NCBI GenBank assembly: GCA_023443705.1 | Contig: JAEZTD010000346.1 | Span: 1-14,887, forward strand | Origin: Bacillota bacterium | Lineage (GTDB): Bacteria; Bacillota; Clostridia; Christensenellales; Aristaeellaceae | DNA: 14,887 bases | Reading direction: 5' to 3' | Shown here: positions 6,903 to 14,190 of the stretch, in pieces | Position numbering within the stretch: the stretch's first letter is position 1 | Layout of the letters: each line of letters begins with the position of its first letter | Notes under the pieces: generated by a model | Database searches by the model: none | Seen by the model: only the letters and a program-made list of their open reading frames with translations | What the model was told of the DNA's origin: nothing | Translations under genes and position numbers: made by a program

Positions 6903-7590
6903 ACCGGTATCCGACTCCCCACACCGTTTTTATGTCCCATGGGTTGCCTGCCTGGCAGAGCTTTGCGCGGATGCGCTTGATATGGCTGTCAACCGCGCGG
7001 GTATCACCCAGGAAGTCATAGCCCCATATGCTCTGTAGAAGGTGTTCCCGGCTGAACACCATGCCGGGATTTGAGGCCAGCGTCCACAGGATTTCAATCT
7101 CCTTGGGCGTGCAGGGCACCACTTGTCCGCCCAGCTTTACGATGAAAGTTCCCATGTCGATGTCGAGGGTTGATACCACCAGATGTTTGCTCTTTTCGTC
7201 TTCCTTCAGCTCATACATGCGCCGGAGCACCGCCTTCACGCGGGCCAGCACCTCCCGTGGGCTGAACGGCTTTGTGATGTAGTCGTCAGCACCCAGTTCA
7301 AGCCCCAAGAGCTTATCGAACTCCTCGCCCTTGGCCGTCAGCATGATGATGGGCAGCGTGGAGAACTTGCGCACCTCGCGACAGACCACGAGGCCGTCCA
7401 TCTTGGGCATCATAATGTCCAGAAGCATCATGTCCGGGCGGGATTGCCGGACCTGACGGATCGCATCCTCGCCGTCGTAGGCGGAGAGCGTCTGGTAGCC
7501 CTCGCGACGAAAATACGTGGAAAGCGACTGGTGCACATGCACGTCGTCGTCAGCAATCAAAACGCGGTAGCCGCTGCGGGACTCCTCCAT
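6886..7590 (-). CDS. OmpR/PhoB-family response regulator
   Basis: This 234-residue DNA-binding regulator is the likely partner of the kinase that follows. The receiver domain (about 8-120) shows the acidic cluster ADDD at residues 13-16. The phospho-accepting Asp58 is in LLDIMMPKMDG, with Thr85 in MLTAKG and Lys107 in ITKPFSP. The C-terminal winged helix (about 135-232) carries TPKEIEILWTLASNPGMVFS and AVDSHIKRIRAKL, and ends with the typical VWGVGYRFE. The ATG at 7590 is chosen because AAGAGGAGG lies 8 nt upstream. A GTG at 7599 would sit inside that ribosome site. The gene overlaps the kinase start by 17 nt. I could not find a convincing promoter in the 125 bp upstream. Regulon and signal are unknown. 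Confidence 0.94.
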   Translation of the reverse strand: MEESRSGYRVLIADDDVHVHQSLSTYFRREGYQTLSAYDGEDAIRQVRQSRPDMMLLDIMMPKMDGLVVCREVRKFSTLPIIMLTAKGEEFDKLLGLELGADDYITKPFSPREVLARVKAVLRRMYELKEDEKSKHLVVSTLDIDMGTFIVKLGGQVVPCTPKEIEILWTLASNPGMVFSREHLLQSIWGYDFLGDTRAVDSHIKRIRAKLCQAGNPWDIKTVWGVGYRFEVIQ

Positions 7591-7684
7591 GTAAAGCACC
7601 TCCTCTTAATTCTGACCACATCGTACCGCAAATTATCGGCAAAATTGTGTCAGGGCAGGAAATAAAGATGCTTTCCTTTGTTGA

Positions 7685-7704
7685 TTCGCGCGTGTCAGCG
7701 CGAA
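7685..7704 (-). terminator. Weak hairpin after the coiled-coil gene
   Basis: TTCGCGC and GCGCGAA form a 7-bp stem with a 6-nt loop, 11 nt downstream of the coiled-coil gene stop. Neither strand has a U tract after the stem, so it may be a weak or factor-assisted terminator, a transcript-stabilising hairpin, or a site upstream of the response regulator. Confidence 0.35.
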
Positions 7705-7715
7705 AAGAGCGGCGA

Positions 7716-8456
7716 TTATGTGTCTTGTGCGGCTTCGTGGATTTCTTGGGCGGGTTCCTCCGGTACCGTGTCCGGGTCCATCAGCCGGGCGGGAGGCGCC
7801 TCATACATGGGGCGGCTGATCCTGCCGGCCTCGGCGTGGGCTTCGGCAATGATCTCGGTGGCGCGGTTCAGCGCTTTTTTCAGCGTGTCATGGGCCTGAT
7901 CCAGCCGCTGCTGGGAGAGGGCTCGCAGGCTTTCGGCTTCTTCGTTGGCGTGGCGCATCATTTCGGCGTACTCCACATCGGCGCGGCTGGCCACGGTGAA
8001 GGCATAGTCCTTGGCTTCCCGCAGAATGCGCGCGGCCTCCGTGCGCGCGCCGGACAGGAAGGCCAGTTCATCGGACTGCAGCCGCTCCAGGTGCTCGATG
8101 CGGTTATTGGCAAGCGCCAACTGGCCAGCGTTCTCGGCCAAAAGGGCGATCTTCGCATTTTCGCTGTTTACCAGCGCCTCTTCCTTTTCCGACAGCGCTT
8201 TTTTGGCCTTTTCCTCGGCCTCGGCGGCGCGTTTTTCCGCCTCGGCGGTCTTGCCGGCGGTTTCGTCCAGCGCCTGAACGGCGGCTTCGCCGGATCGGTT
8301 GGCAACCCTAAGGCCGATGGCGAGGAACAGAAGCATCAGAAAGAGCGCGGCGATCACGAGAAGGATCTGCCACGGTTCCGCCGCGCTTACGACGCTTTGG
8401 GCGCCCGCATAAACCTGTTTTACGAATTCCTGAACCGCCTGCAATGCGCTTTCCAT
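7716..8456 (-). CDS. Single-pass membrane protein with long coiled coil, unknown function
   Basis: I do not recognise this 246-residue protein. Residues 1-27 form a short amphipathic N-terminus, residues 28-49 a clear hydrophobic helix (WQILLVIAALFLMLLFLAIG), and residues 55-205 an Ala/Glu/Lys/Arg-rich region that should be a long coiled coil. The last 30 residues are Pro/acidic and probably disordered (PPARLMDPDTVPEEPAQE). By the positive-inside rule the coiled coil is probably cytoplasmic, as basic residues follow the helix. No catalytic motif is visible. Family resemblances that I considered are DivIVA-like scaffolds and F-type ATP synthase b-like stalks, but neither fits in detail. The ATG at 8456 has AAAGGAG 8 nt upstream; a TTG at 8480 is less likely. 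It has its own promoter (8496-8524), and the response regulator begins 125 nt after its stop, so a link to the two-component system is possible but not shown. Confidence 0.8.
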   Translation of the reverse strand: MESALQAVQEFVKQVYAGAQSVVSAAEPWQILLVIAALFLMLLFLAIGLRVANRSGEAAVQALDETAGKTAEAEKRAAEAEEKAKKALSEKEEALVNSENAKIALLAENAGQLALANNRIEHLERLQSDELAFLSGARTEAARILREAKDYAFTVASRADVEYAEMMRHANEEAESLRALSQQRLDQAHDTLKKALNRATEIIAEAHAEAGRISRPMYEAPPARLMDPDTVPEEPAQEIHEAAQDT

Positions 8457-8495
8457 AGCGTTCGCTCCTTTATTTCCCAAACCTGTCTTGCATTG

Positions 8496-8524
8496 AATTT
8501 AGCACGGAGGGTCAGGCCTGTCAA
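8496..8524 (-). promoter_or_regulatory. Predicted promoter of the coiled-coil gene
   Basis: On the minus strand a perfect -35 TTGACA (8524-8519) is 17 bp from a -10-like TAAATT (8501-8496, 4 of 6). Transcription would start near 8489, giving a leader of about 33 nt. Confidence 0.6.
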
Positions 8525-8527
8525 GCC

Positions 8528-8541
8528 GCGGTTTCGACCGC
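8528..8541 (+). repeat. Small inverted repeat with TTCG loop
   Basis: GCGGT-TTCG-ACCGC is a perfect 5-bp stem with a TTCG tetraloop on the plus strand, followed by TTTT. It lies just upstream of the -35 element of the minus-strand coiled-coil gene. It could be a small operator, or a terminator-like hairpin for any plus-strand transcript entering here; no such transcript is evident. Confidence 0.35.
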
Positions 8542-8599
8542 TTTTGTGGCGAAGCCATGAATAATCTCAAGCGTCAAACGAAACCGTGAATACTTATTC

Positions 8600-8628
8600 T
8601 TGCCAAACGGCAATTTGTGGCGTATCAT
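8600..8628 (+). promoter_or_regulatory. Predicted promoter of the threonine aldolase gene
   Basis: A -35 TTGCCA (8600-8605) and a -10 TATCAT (8623-8628), each 5 of 6 bases to consensus, are separated by exactly 17 bp. Transcription would start near 8635, only about 15 nt before the ATG and just before the ribosome site. An inverted repeat TTGCC-AAAC-GGCAA (8600-8613) overlaps the -35 and spacer and could be a repressor site. Confidence 0.65.
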
Positions 8629-8649
8629 AAAATGCTGGAGGTGGCATTG

Positions 8650-9666
8650 ATGCATTGGTTTAAAAACGACTATTCCGAGGGCGCGCACCCCCTGGTTCTC
8701 GACGCGCTCATCCGCGATAACACGACCCGCACGCCGGGATATGGCGACGACGAAATCTGTGAAGAAGCGCGCGGCCTGATCCGGCGCAAAATCGCCCAGC
8801 CGGACGCGCTGGTGCGGTTCATCCCCGGCGGTACCCAGACGAATCAGATCATGATCGCCCACGCACTCAGGCCTCACGAGGCGGTGATCGCGGCGGAGGG
8901 CGGCCACATCAGTACCCACGAAACCGGCGCGATCGAGGCCACCGGGCACAAGGTGCTGACCGCGCCCTCCCGGGACGCGAAGCTGACGCCGGAACTGATC
9001 GAAAGGGTGCTCGCGGCGCACGGCGGGCCGCACATGGTAAAGCCCGGAATGGTCTACATCTCCGATACCACGGAGTTCGGCACGCACTACACCCTCGCGG
9101 AGCTCGAGGCAATCCGCTCGCTCTGCCTTGAGAAGGATTTGATCCTGTACCTTGACGGTGCGCGCCTCGCTTCCGCGATGGCGGCTTCGGAGGGCGACCT
9201 CACCATCCGGGACATTGCGCGCCTCACGGACTGCTTTTACATCGGCGGTACGAAAAACGGCGCGTTGATCGGCGAGGCGCTGGTCGTCACCCGGGACGAT
9301 CTCAAAAAGGACCTCGACTACACCATCAAGCAACGGGGCGCAATGACGGCGAAAGGGCGGCTTCTGGGCATCCAGTTCCGGGCGCTGTTTCAGGAGGGGT
9401 TGTATTACGAGATCGGGCGGCACGAAAACCGCATGGCGGTGCGGCTTCGGGAAGGGATCGAGAAGGCTGGTCGGGTGCTGTACACCGATTCGATGACCAA
9501 CCAACTCTTCGTGTTCCTGCCGGAAGAGGCTATGAACAATCTCGCAAAAGGGTTTCACTTTGAGCCCGGCGGGGAGGAAGACGGGATGAAGATCGCCCGC
9601 TTCGTCACTTCCTGGACAACAAACGAGGCGGACGTGGATGCACTCATCGAGGCGCTTCGTTTCTAG
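8650..9666 (+). CDS. ltaE: PLP-dependent beta-eliminating lyase, low-specificity threonine aldolase family
   Basis: This 338-residue cytoplasmic enzyme probably cleaves L-threonine or L-allo-threonine to glycine and acetaldehyde, or acts on another beta-hydroxy amino acid. The fold-type I PLP features are in order. FIPGGTQTNQI (57-67) should bind the cofactor phosphate and EGGHISTHETGA (83-94) supplies the ring-stacking His. YLDGARLASAM (167-177) supplies Asp169 for the pyridine nitrogen, and FYIGGTKNGAL (196-206) holds the Schiff-base Lys202. The GARL and GGTKNG patterns agree with the threonine aldolase subfamily found in many Firmicutes. The ATG at 8650 follows GGAGG by 8 nt; a GTG at 8617 falls inside the promoter and is rejected. 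The gene stands alone, divergent from the coiled-coil gene and convergent with the ligase operon. Substrate choice within the family is uncertain. Confidence 0.88.
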   Translation: MHWFKNDYSEGAHPLVLDALIRDNTTRTPGYGDDEICEEARGLIRRKIAQPDALVRFIPGGTQTNQIMIAHALRPHEAVIAAEGGHISTHETGAIEATGHKVLTAPSRDAKLTPELIERVLAAHGGPHMVKPGMVYISDTTEFGTHYTLAELEAIRSLCLEKDLILYLDGARLASAMAASEGDLTIRDIARLTDCFYIGGTKNGALIGEALVVTRDDLKKDLDYTIKQRGAMTAKGRLLGIQFRALFQEGLYYEIGRHENRMAVRLREGIEKAGRVLYTDSMTNQLFVFLPEEAMNNLAKGFHFEPGGEEDGMKIARFVTSWTTNEADVDALIEALRF

Positions 9667-9708
9667 ACTGTCCTAAAGATTTCGCGTAGAGTGCTTTGTT
9701 GGGAAATC

Positions 9709-9750
9709 AAGCGGCGCTCGGTTCAAATGCATTTGAACCGGGCGCCGCTT
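9709..9750. terminator. 42-bp palindromic bidirectional terminator
   Basis: The two 21-base arms (9709-9729 and 9730-9750) are complementary except for one position, where T9718 faces a G and can pair as a wobble. The transcript would form a very long hairpin capped by a 4-nt loop in AAATGCATTT. TTTT follows on the plus strand and a shorter T run on the minus strand. It lies 43 nt after the aldolase stop and 21 nt from the ligase stop, so it probably ends both convergent transcripts. Confidence 0.85.
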
Positions 9751-9770
9751 TTCAGGAATAGAAATGCAGG

Positions 9771-11003
9771 TTAATACCGGTTGTCAAAAATGCGGGTGGA
9801 TTTCTTTTCGCTGCGGGGCAGATCGCCGAGGCCGACCGGCAGCACGATGACCGAGATGCCGATCTTGTTTTTGAATTCCAGGCCGATCTCCGCCGCGGCT
9901 TCTTTCGGCTCATAGCCGGGGTTGAGTTCCACGAACAGGCGGCACTCGTCCTTGCCGTTCATGTGGTCCAGCATGAACTGGTATTCGCTGGAGGCCGAAG
10001 GCACGCTTATCAGCATCTCGTCGATCTGACTGGGGAAGATGTTGACGCCCTTCACCTTGACCATGTCGTCGGTGCGGCCGATCAGCGTGTCGATTCTCGG
10101 GAAGGGGGAGCCGCAGGCGCAGTCGCCTGGGAGGAAGCGGGTCAGGTCGTGGGTTCGGTAGCGGATGAGCGGCGCGCCCTCCTTCTTGAGCGTGGTGATG
10201 ACCAGTTCGCCGATCTCGCCGTCTGGAACGTTTTCCCCGGTCTTGGGGTCCACGATCTCGCAGTAGAGGTAGTCGTCCCAGATGTGCATGCCGCACTCGT
10301 GTTGGCAGCTCATGCCGATGCCGGGGCCGTAGACCTCGGTCAGGCCATAGATGTCGTAGAGCTCGATCCCGAGCTCGCTCGCGATGCGGCGGCGCATCTT
10401 CTCGCCCCAGCGCTCGGAGCCGATGATTCCCTTCTTTAGGTGAATCCTGTCCCTGATGCCGCGCTTTGCGATTTCCTCTGCGAGGAGCAGCGCGTAGCTC
10501 GACGTGGCGCACAGCACCGTGGACTTCATGTCCTCCATCATGCGAAGCTGCTTGTCGGTGTTGCCCGGCCCCATCGGGACGACCATTGCGCCCAGTCGCT
10601 CCGCGCCGTTTTGAAAGCCGATGCCCGCCGTCCACAGGCCGTAACCGGGCGTCACATGCACGCGGTCGAGCTTCGTAAGCCCCGCCATGCGGTAGCAGCG
10701 CTCGAACATCACCGCCCAGTCGTCCACATCCTTCGCTGTGTAGGGGATGATGACCGGCGTGCCGGTGGTGCCGGAGGAGGAATGGATGCGCACCATGTCC
10801 TCCTCGGGAACGGACAAAAGCCCCAGCGGGTAGGCATCGCGAAGGTCGCCCTTCCAAGTGAAGGGCAGCTTTTCAAAGTCCTCCTGGCTCCGGATGCTTT
10901 CGACGTCCACGCCCTCCAGCTTCTTCTGGTAGAAGCTGGGCATCTGCGTGAGCTTTCGAAGCTGCGCCTTGATCAACTGAAACTGGGTTTCTGTCATCCT
11001 CAC
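9771..11003 (-). CDS. paaK: Phenylacetate-CoA ligase family protein (arylacetate-CoA ligase)
   Basis: Members of this adenylate-forming family interconvert an arylacetate, CoA and ATP with arylacetyl-CoA, AMP and pyrophosphate. Next to an indolepyruvate oxidoreductase the natural substrate is likely indole-, phenyl- or hydroxyphenyl-acetate. The phosphate-binding loop HSSSGTTGTP is at residues 74-83 and DIYGLTEVYGPGIG at 217-230. The ribose-contacting YRTHDLTRF is at 282-290 and the hinge GRTDDMVKVKGVNIFPSQ at 309-326. The C-terminal catalytic lysine region SEKKSTRIFDNR is at 398-409. Cysteines at 233, 237, 295 and 297 could bind metal. At 410 residues it is shorter than the roughly 430-440 usual for the family and lacks the N-terminal segment that often begins with a YW motif. 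The GTG at 11003 overlaps the iorB stop (GTGA) and has AAGGGAG 10 nt upstream; an ATG at 10997 is the alternative. It is the last gene of the operon. Confidence 0.92.
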   Translation of the reverse strand: MRMTETQFQLIKAQLRKLTQMPSFYQKKLEGVDVESIRSQEDFEKLPFTWKGDLRDAYPLGLLSVPEEDMVRIHSSSGTTGTPVIIPYTAKDVDDWAVMFERCYRMAGLTKLDRVHVTPGYGLWTAGIGFQNGAERLGAMVVPMGPGNTDKQLRMMEDMKSTVLCATSSYALLLAEEIAKRGIRDRIHLKKGIIGSERWGEKMRRRIASELGIELYDIYGLTEVYGPGIGMSCQHECGMHIWDDYLYCEIVDPKTGENVPDGEIGELVITTLKKEGAPLIRYRTHDLTRFLPGDCACGSPFPRIDTLIGRTDDMVKVKGVNIFPSQIDEMLISVPSASSEYQFMLDHMNGKDECRLFVELNPGYEPKEAAAEIGLEFKNKIGISVIVLPVGLGDLPRSEKKSTRIFDNRY

Positions 11004-11593
11004 GGCTCAGTCGCTCCCTTCGTAATGGCCGCGGCGCCCAGCCGCAGCGCGCTCAGGTTCACGTTCAGGAATCTGCCGCCGAGTTCGTTTAGCGACGCCT
11101 CAACTTCGTCAAGGCCGAACCCCAGCGCGCCGGAGGCCGCCGCCGCGCCGAGAAGCGCCATATTGGCCGAGCGGTCACTGCCCGCCTCGCGGCAGATTTT
11201 CTCTGTATCGACGGCGTAGAGCTGCGCCTTCCCGGCGATGTAGGCGAGCATCTCCTCCGCGGAAAAGCTGCCGCCCGCCAGCGCCGCGGTGACCGGCTGC
11301 ACCGCCTTGGTGCTGGCCACCACCGCTCCGCCGGGCTTCAGGTAAGAAATGCAGCGCACGGCCTCGGCGGGCTCCAGCGCCAGAATCAGATCGGCCGCGC
11401 CCTTCGGGATCAGCGGGGAATGGGAGGGGCCGATGCGCACATGGCTGACCACCGCGCCGCCCCGCTGGGCCATGCCGATGGTCTCGGCGGTGCGCGCAAA
11501 GCTTCCTTTGGCCATCGCGGCGCGGGCGAGGAGCTTGCTCGTCAGCACCACGCCCTGTCCGCCGACGCCGCATATCAGAATGTTTTGGTTCAT
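11000..11593 (-). CDS. iorB: Indolepyruvate ferredoxin oxidoreductase, beta subunit
   Basis: This 197-residue subunit pairs with IorA to oxidise aryl-2-oxoacids (indolepyruvate, phenylpyruvate, hydroxyphenylpyruvate) to aryl-acetyl-CoA with ferredoxin as electron acceptor. It is the gamma-type domain of the 2-oxoacid:ferredoxin oxidoreductase superfamily. The N-terminus ILICGVGGQGVVLTSKLLA holds the glycine-rich GVGGQG loop (9-14). It is followed by the typical TAETIGMAQRGGAVVSHVRIG (about 38-58) and DLILALEPAEAVR. The ATG at 11593 begins the protein exactly at the conserved core; AAAGAGGTG precedes it at the end of iorA. An extended reading frame to 11653 only overlaps iorA. The gene starts 4 nt after the iorA stop and its own stop overlaps the ligase start, so translational coupling of all three is likely. 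Confidence 0.93.
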   Translation of the reverse strand: MNQNILICGVGGQGVVLTSKLLARAAMAKGSFARTAETIGMAQRGGAVVSHVRIGPSHSPLIPKGAADLILALEPAEAVRCISYLKPGGAVVASTKAVQPVTAALAGGSFSAEEMLAYIAGKAQLYAVDTEKICREAGSDRSANMALLGAAAASGALGFGLDEVEASLNELGGRFLNVNLSALRLGAAAITKGATEP

Positions 11594-11597
11594 CGCA

Positions 11598-13403
11598 CTA
11601 CACCTCTTTAATGGCTTTGTAGGGACAGATTTGCGCGCACAGCGAGCAGCCATTGCATAGGGACGGCTCGATGGATACCTGACCGTTTTCCACCGTCAGC
11701 GCCGGGCAGCCCAGGAGTTTCACGCAGGTATTGCAGGCGGTGCACTTCGAAGGGTCAATCTCGCAGGTCTTTTCCTTTTTGATGTTGGCGATGCAGGGGG
11801 ATTTGAAGATGACCGCCCGGACGCCGGAGGAATCCATCGCGCGCTTGACCGCGGATACGGCTTCCCGTTGGTTCAGCGGATCGGCCTCGACCAGAAGATC
11901 CACGCCCAGCGCCGTCAAGACCTTCGGGATGGATGCGGCGGGAGACCGGTCGCCCATCATCGTCCGGCCGGTGCCGGGATGGGGCTGGTTGCCGGTCATG
12001 GCGGTGGTGGAATTGTCGAGGACGATCAGCACCATGTCGCTCTTGTTGTACACCGCGTTGACCACACCGGTGATGCCGGAGGCGTAAAAGGTGGAATCTC
12101 CGATAAAGGCGAAGAGCAGCGCGTCCTGGTCAATCCTTCCGATGCCCTGGGCCACGGTCAGCCCTGCGCCCATGCAAAGGCAGGTGTCCACCATGTTGAG
12201 GGGCGCGGCGTTCCCCAGCGTATAGCAGCCGATGTCTCCGGTGAAGAAGGCTTTTTTTCCTCGCGCCGCCGCCTTGACCGCGTAAAAGCTCGCCCGATGC
12301 GGGCACCCGGCGCAAAGCACCGGCGGGCGCACCGGCAGCGCCGGGCAGCTGTCCTCCGGCGCGGGCACGGGTACGCTGTCCCGGCCCAGGAAGCGCTCGA
12401 TGTCCTCCCTAACGCTCTCGGCGCTGTTTTCGCCCGCGCACCGGGTGTCGCCGGTCAGCTTTCCGCGAATGATCACGTTCAGGTGATGCCTGCCGGCGAT
12501 CTCGTTAAGCGCCCGCTCGATCACCGGGTCCAGCTCCTCAAGAACCAGTACCTCCTCCAGATTTTCAAGGAAGGAGAGTGCCAGCTTCTCCGGAAAGGGG
12601 TGTGGGGTCGCGACCTTCAGAAGCCTTATTCCATCGAGATCCGCCGATTCCATCACGTATTCGTAGCTGACGCCGCCGGTGGCGACGCCGCGCTTTCCGC
12701 CTTTTCCGGATACCGCGTTGTACGGGAAGGCGGAGAATTCGTCGCCGAGGGCGGGGTTCCGCGCCTCGATCTTTAAATGGTTCTGGTAGGACAGGCGGGG
12801 GAAGATGACCCAGCGGCCGGGATCACGCTGAAAACCCTCCGGCTCCCGGACCGGGAGCGGAGGGAGTTCCTCCACGCTGGCGCAGCCGTGGCAGACGCGG
12901 GTGGTGGGGCGGAAGAGCACGGGCGTCGAATACTTCTCGGAGTATTCAAAGGCCTCCGCGATCAAGCGGTAGGCTTCCTCGGGGCTCGAGGGATCAAACA
13001 CCGGCAGCTTCGCGTAGGCCGCGAAGTGCCGGGTGTCCTGCTCGGTCTGGGAGGAAATGGGGCCGGGGTCGTCGGCGACGGCCAGCACCAAGCCGCCCTT
13101 GACGCCGACGTAGGCGAGGCTCATCAGCGGGTCCGACGCCACGTTCAGCCCCACCTGCTTCATCGTCACCAGCGCCCTGGCCCCCGCGTAGGCCGCGCCC
13201 GCAGCCACCTCCAGCGCCGCCTTTTCGTTGACCGACCATTCCACGTAAACGCCCTCGCCGCGGTACTTCGCCGCGGCCTCCAGAATCTCGGTGGAGGGCG
13301 TGCCGGGGTACCCGGACACAAACCGCACACCCGCCCGGAGCGCGCCCAGCGCGATGGCCTCGTTGCCCATCATCAGGCGGCGCTTTTCATTGTTATCGAG
13401 CAT
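11598..13403 (-). CDS. iorA: Indolepyruvate ferredoxin oxidoreductase, alpha subunit
   Basis: This 601-residue catalytic subunit binds thiamine diphosphate and iron-sulfur clusters and decarboxylates aryl-2-oxoacids to their CoA esters. The N-terminal pyrimidine-binding domain shows FVSGYPGTPSTEILEA (28-43) and Glu60 in EWSVNEKAALEVAAGA. The diphosphate-binding domain shows CAGCPHRASFYAV (364-376), TGDIGCYTLG (388-397) and FIGDSTFYASGI, with the GDS...DN motif spanning 435 to 464, then HPGTGRTMMG. Two ferredoxin-like 4Fe-4S motifs close the protein, CTACNTCVKLLGCP (554-567) and CNGCSLCAQICP (583-594). The first has five residues before the last Cys. The ATG at 13403 has GGGAGAG 6 nt upstream. 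The gene begins 25 nt after the EcfT stop, with no room for a normal promoter, so it is probably transcribed with the transporter genes. Function in reverse (arylpyruvate synthesis) is also known for the family. Confidence 0.95.
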   Translation of the reverse strand: MLDNNEKRRLMMGNEAIALGALRAGVRFVSGYPGTPSTEILEAAAKYRGEGVYVEWSVNEKAALEVAAGAAYAGARALVTMKQVGLNVASDPLMSLAYVGVKGGLVLAVADDPGPISSQTEQDTRHFAAYAKLPVFDPSSPEEAYRLIAEAFEYSEKYSTPVLFRPTTRVCHGCASVEELPPLPVREPEGFQRDPGRWVIFPRLSYQNHLKIEARNPALGDEFSAFPYNAVSGKGGKRGVATGGVSYEYVMESADLDGIRLLKVATPHPFPEKLALSFLENLEEVLVLEELDPVIERALNEIAGRHHLNVIIRGKLTGDTRCAGENSAESVREDIERFLGRDSVPVPAPEDSCPALPVRPPVLCAGCPHRASFYAVKAAARGKKAFFTGDIGCYTLGNAAPLNMVDTCLCMGAGLTVAQGIGRIDQDALLFAFIGDSTFYASGITGVVNAVYNKSDMVLIVLDNSTTAMTGNQPHPGTGRTMMGDRSPAASIPKVLTALGVDLLVEADPLNQREAVSAVKRAMDSSGVRAVIFKSPCIANIKKEKTCEIDPSKCTACNTCVKLLGCPALTVENGQVSIEPSLCNGCSLCAQICPYKAIKEV

Positions 13404-13428
13404 TTGAATCTCTCCCATTTTGTATTTG

Positions 13429-14190
13429 TCAGAGGATGATCGCAAGGGCGATCAGGGCGGTGGAGAGCGCCATCGCCCCCCAGTCGATCCCCTGCATGCG
13501 GTAGGATTTATAACTGAAACCGCGTCTGCGCTGCGAAAACCCGCGAAGCTCCGCCGAAATCGCGCCCCGGTCAATTCGGGCGACCGAACTGATCAGGAGC
13601 GGCACGCACATTGGCAGAATCAGAGAAAGCTTTCGAAAAATGTTGCGGGTGTCAAAATCGACGCCGCGGGCGGTCTGCGCCGCCATGATATCCGCCGCTT
13701 CTCCGGTGAAAATCGGGATAAAGCGCATCGAGGTGGTCAGCGCGAACACGTACTTGTAAGGGACGCGGAGTTTCTCCACCAGCATCCCGGAGAGGTCGCT
13801 GACCTGCGTCACCGAAAGCATGATGGCCAGCGGCAGCGTGGCGGCGATCATCCGAAGGACAAACAGGAGCGAGAACATTACGCCCGCGTCCGTGATCGTA
13901 AGCCCCACGACGGAAAAAAACGGATTTCCATCCCGGATGACCAGCACCTGCACCACAAACAGAAGGATGGAAAGCTTGATGAGCGCGGTCGCCATCCGGA
14001 ACGCACGACGGAAAATTCCGGACGTATAGGCCAGGAACAGCGACAAGGCCAGAATGCCCAGGATGAAAAGGTGGCTGGTATTCATGAAGCAGGCGGCGCA
14101 GAGTGCCACGGCGGCGATCATCTTTGTCAGCGGGTTCAGCCGGTGCAGGATGGAACTCCCAGGCACATAATCGAGGAAGCCGCCCATCAT
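13429..14190 (-). CDS. ecfT: ECF transporter transmembrane component EcfT
   Basis: This 253-residue membrane protein couples ECF ATPases to a substrate-binding S component for vitamin or micronutrient uptake. Hydrophobic helices are visible near residues 22-55 (two, back to back), 66-84, 100-128 and 236-253. Between them lies the long cytoplasmic coupling region (about 130-230). That region carries the two short Arg-Gly motifs of the family, ARG at 174-176 in AAQTARGVDFD and LRG at 215-217 in ISAELRGFSQ, which sit in the ATPase grooves. The ATG at 14190 overlaps the ATPase stop as ATGA; a second ATG at 14187 is the alternative start. A frame extending to 14484 is only overlap with the ATPase gene. 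The S component is not in the window, so the substrate is unknown. Confidence 0.9.
   Translation of the reverse strand: MMGGFLDYVPGSSILHRLNPLTKMIAAVALCAACFMNTSHLFILGILALSLFLAYTSGIFRRAFRMATALIKLSILLFVVQVLVIRDGNPFFSVVGLTITDAGVMFSLLFVLRMIAATLPLAIMLSVTQVSDLSGMLVEKLRVPYKYVFALTTSMRFIPIFTGEAADIMAAQTARGVDFDTRNIFRKLSLILPMCVPLLISSVARIDRGAISAELRGFSQRRRGFSYKSYRMQGIDWGAMALSTALIALAIIL

Noticed and set aside
7600..7665. A promoter for the response regulator
   Set aside because: CTGACA and GATAAT elements occur, but only 10 bp apart, and no correctly spaced pair was found, so none is called.
8521..9558. A 345-codon minus-strand frame opposite the threonine aldolase gene
   Set aside because: It is antisense to a complete PLP enzyme with all key residues and has no recognisable domain.
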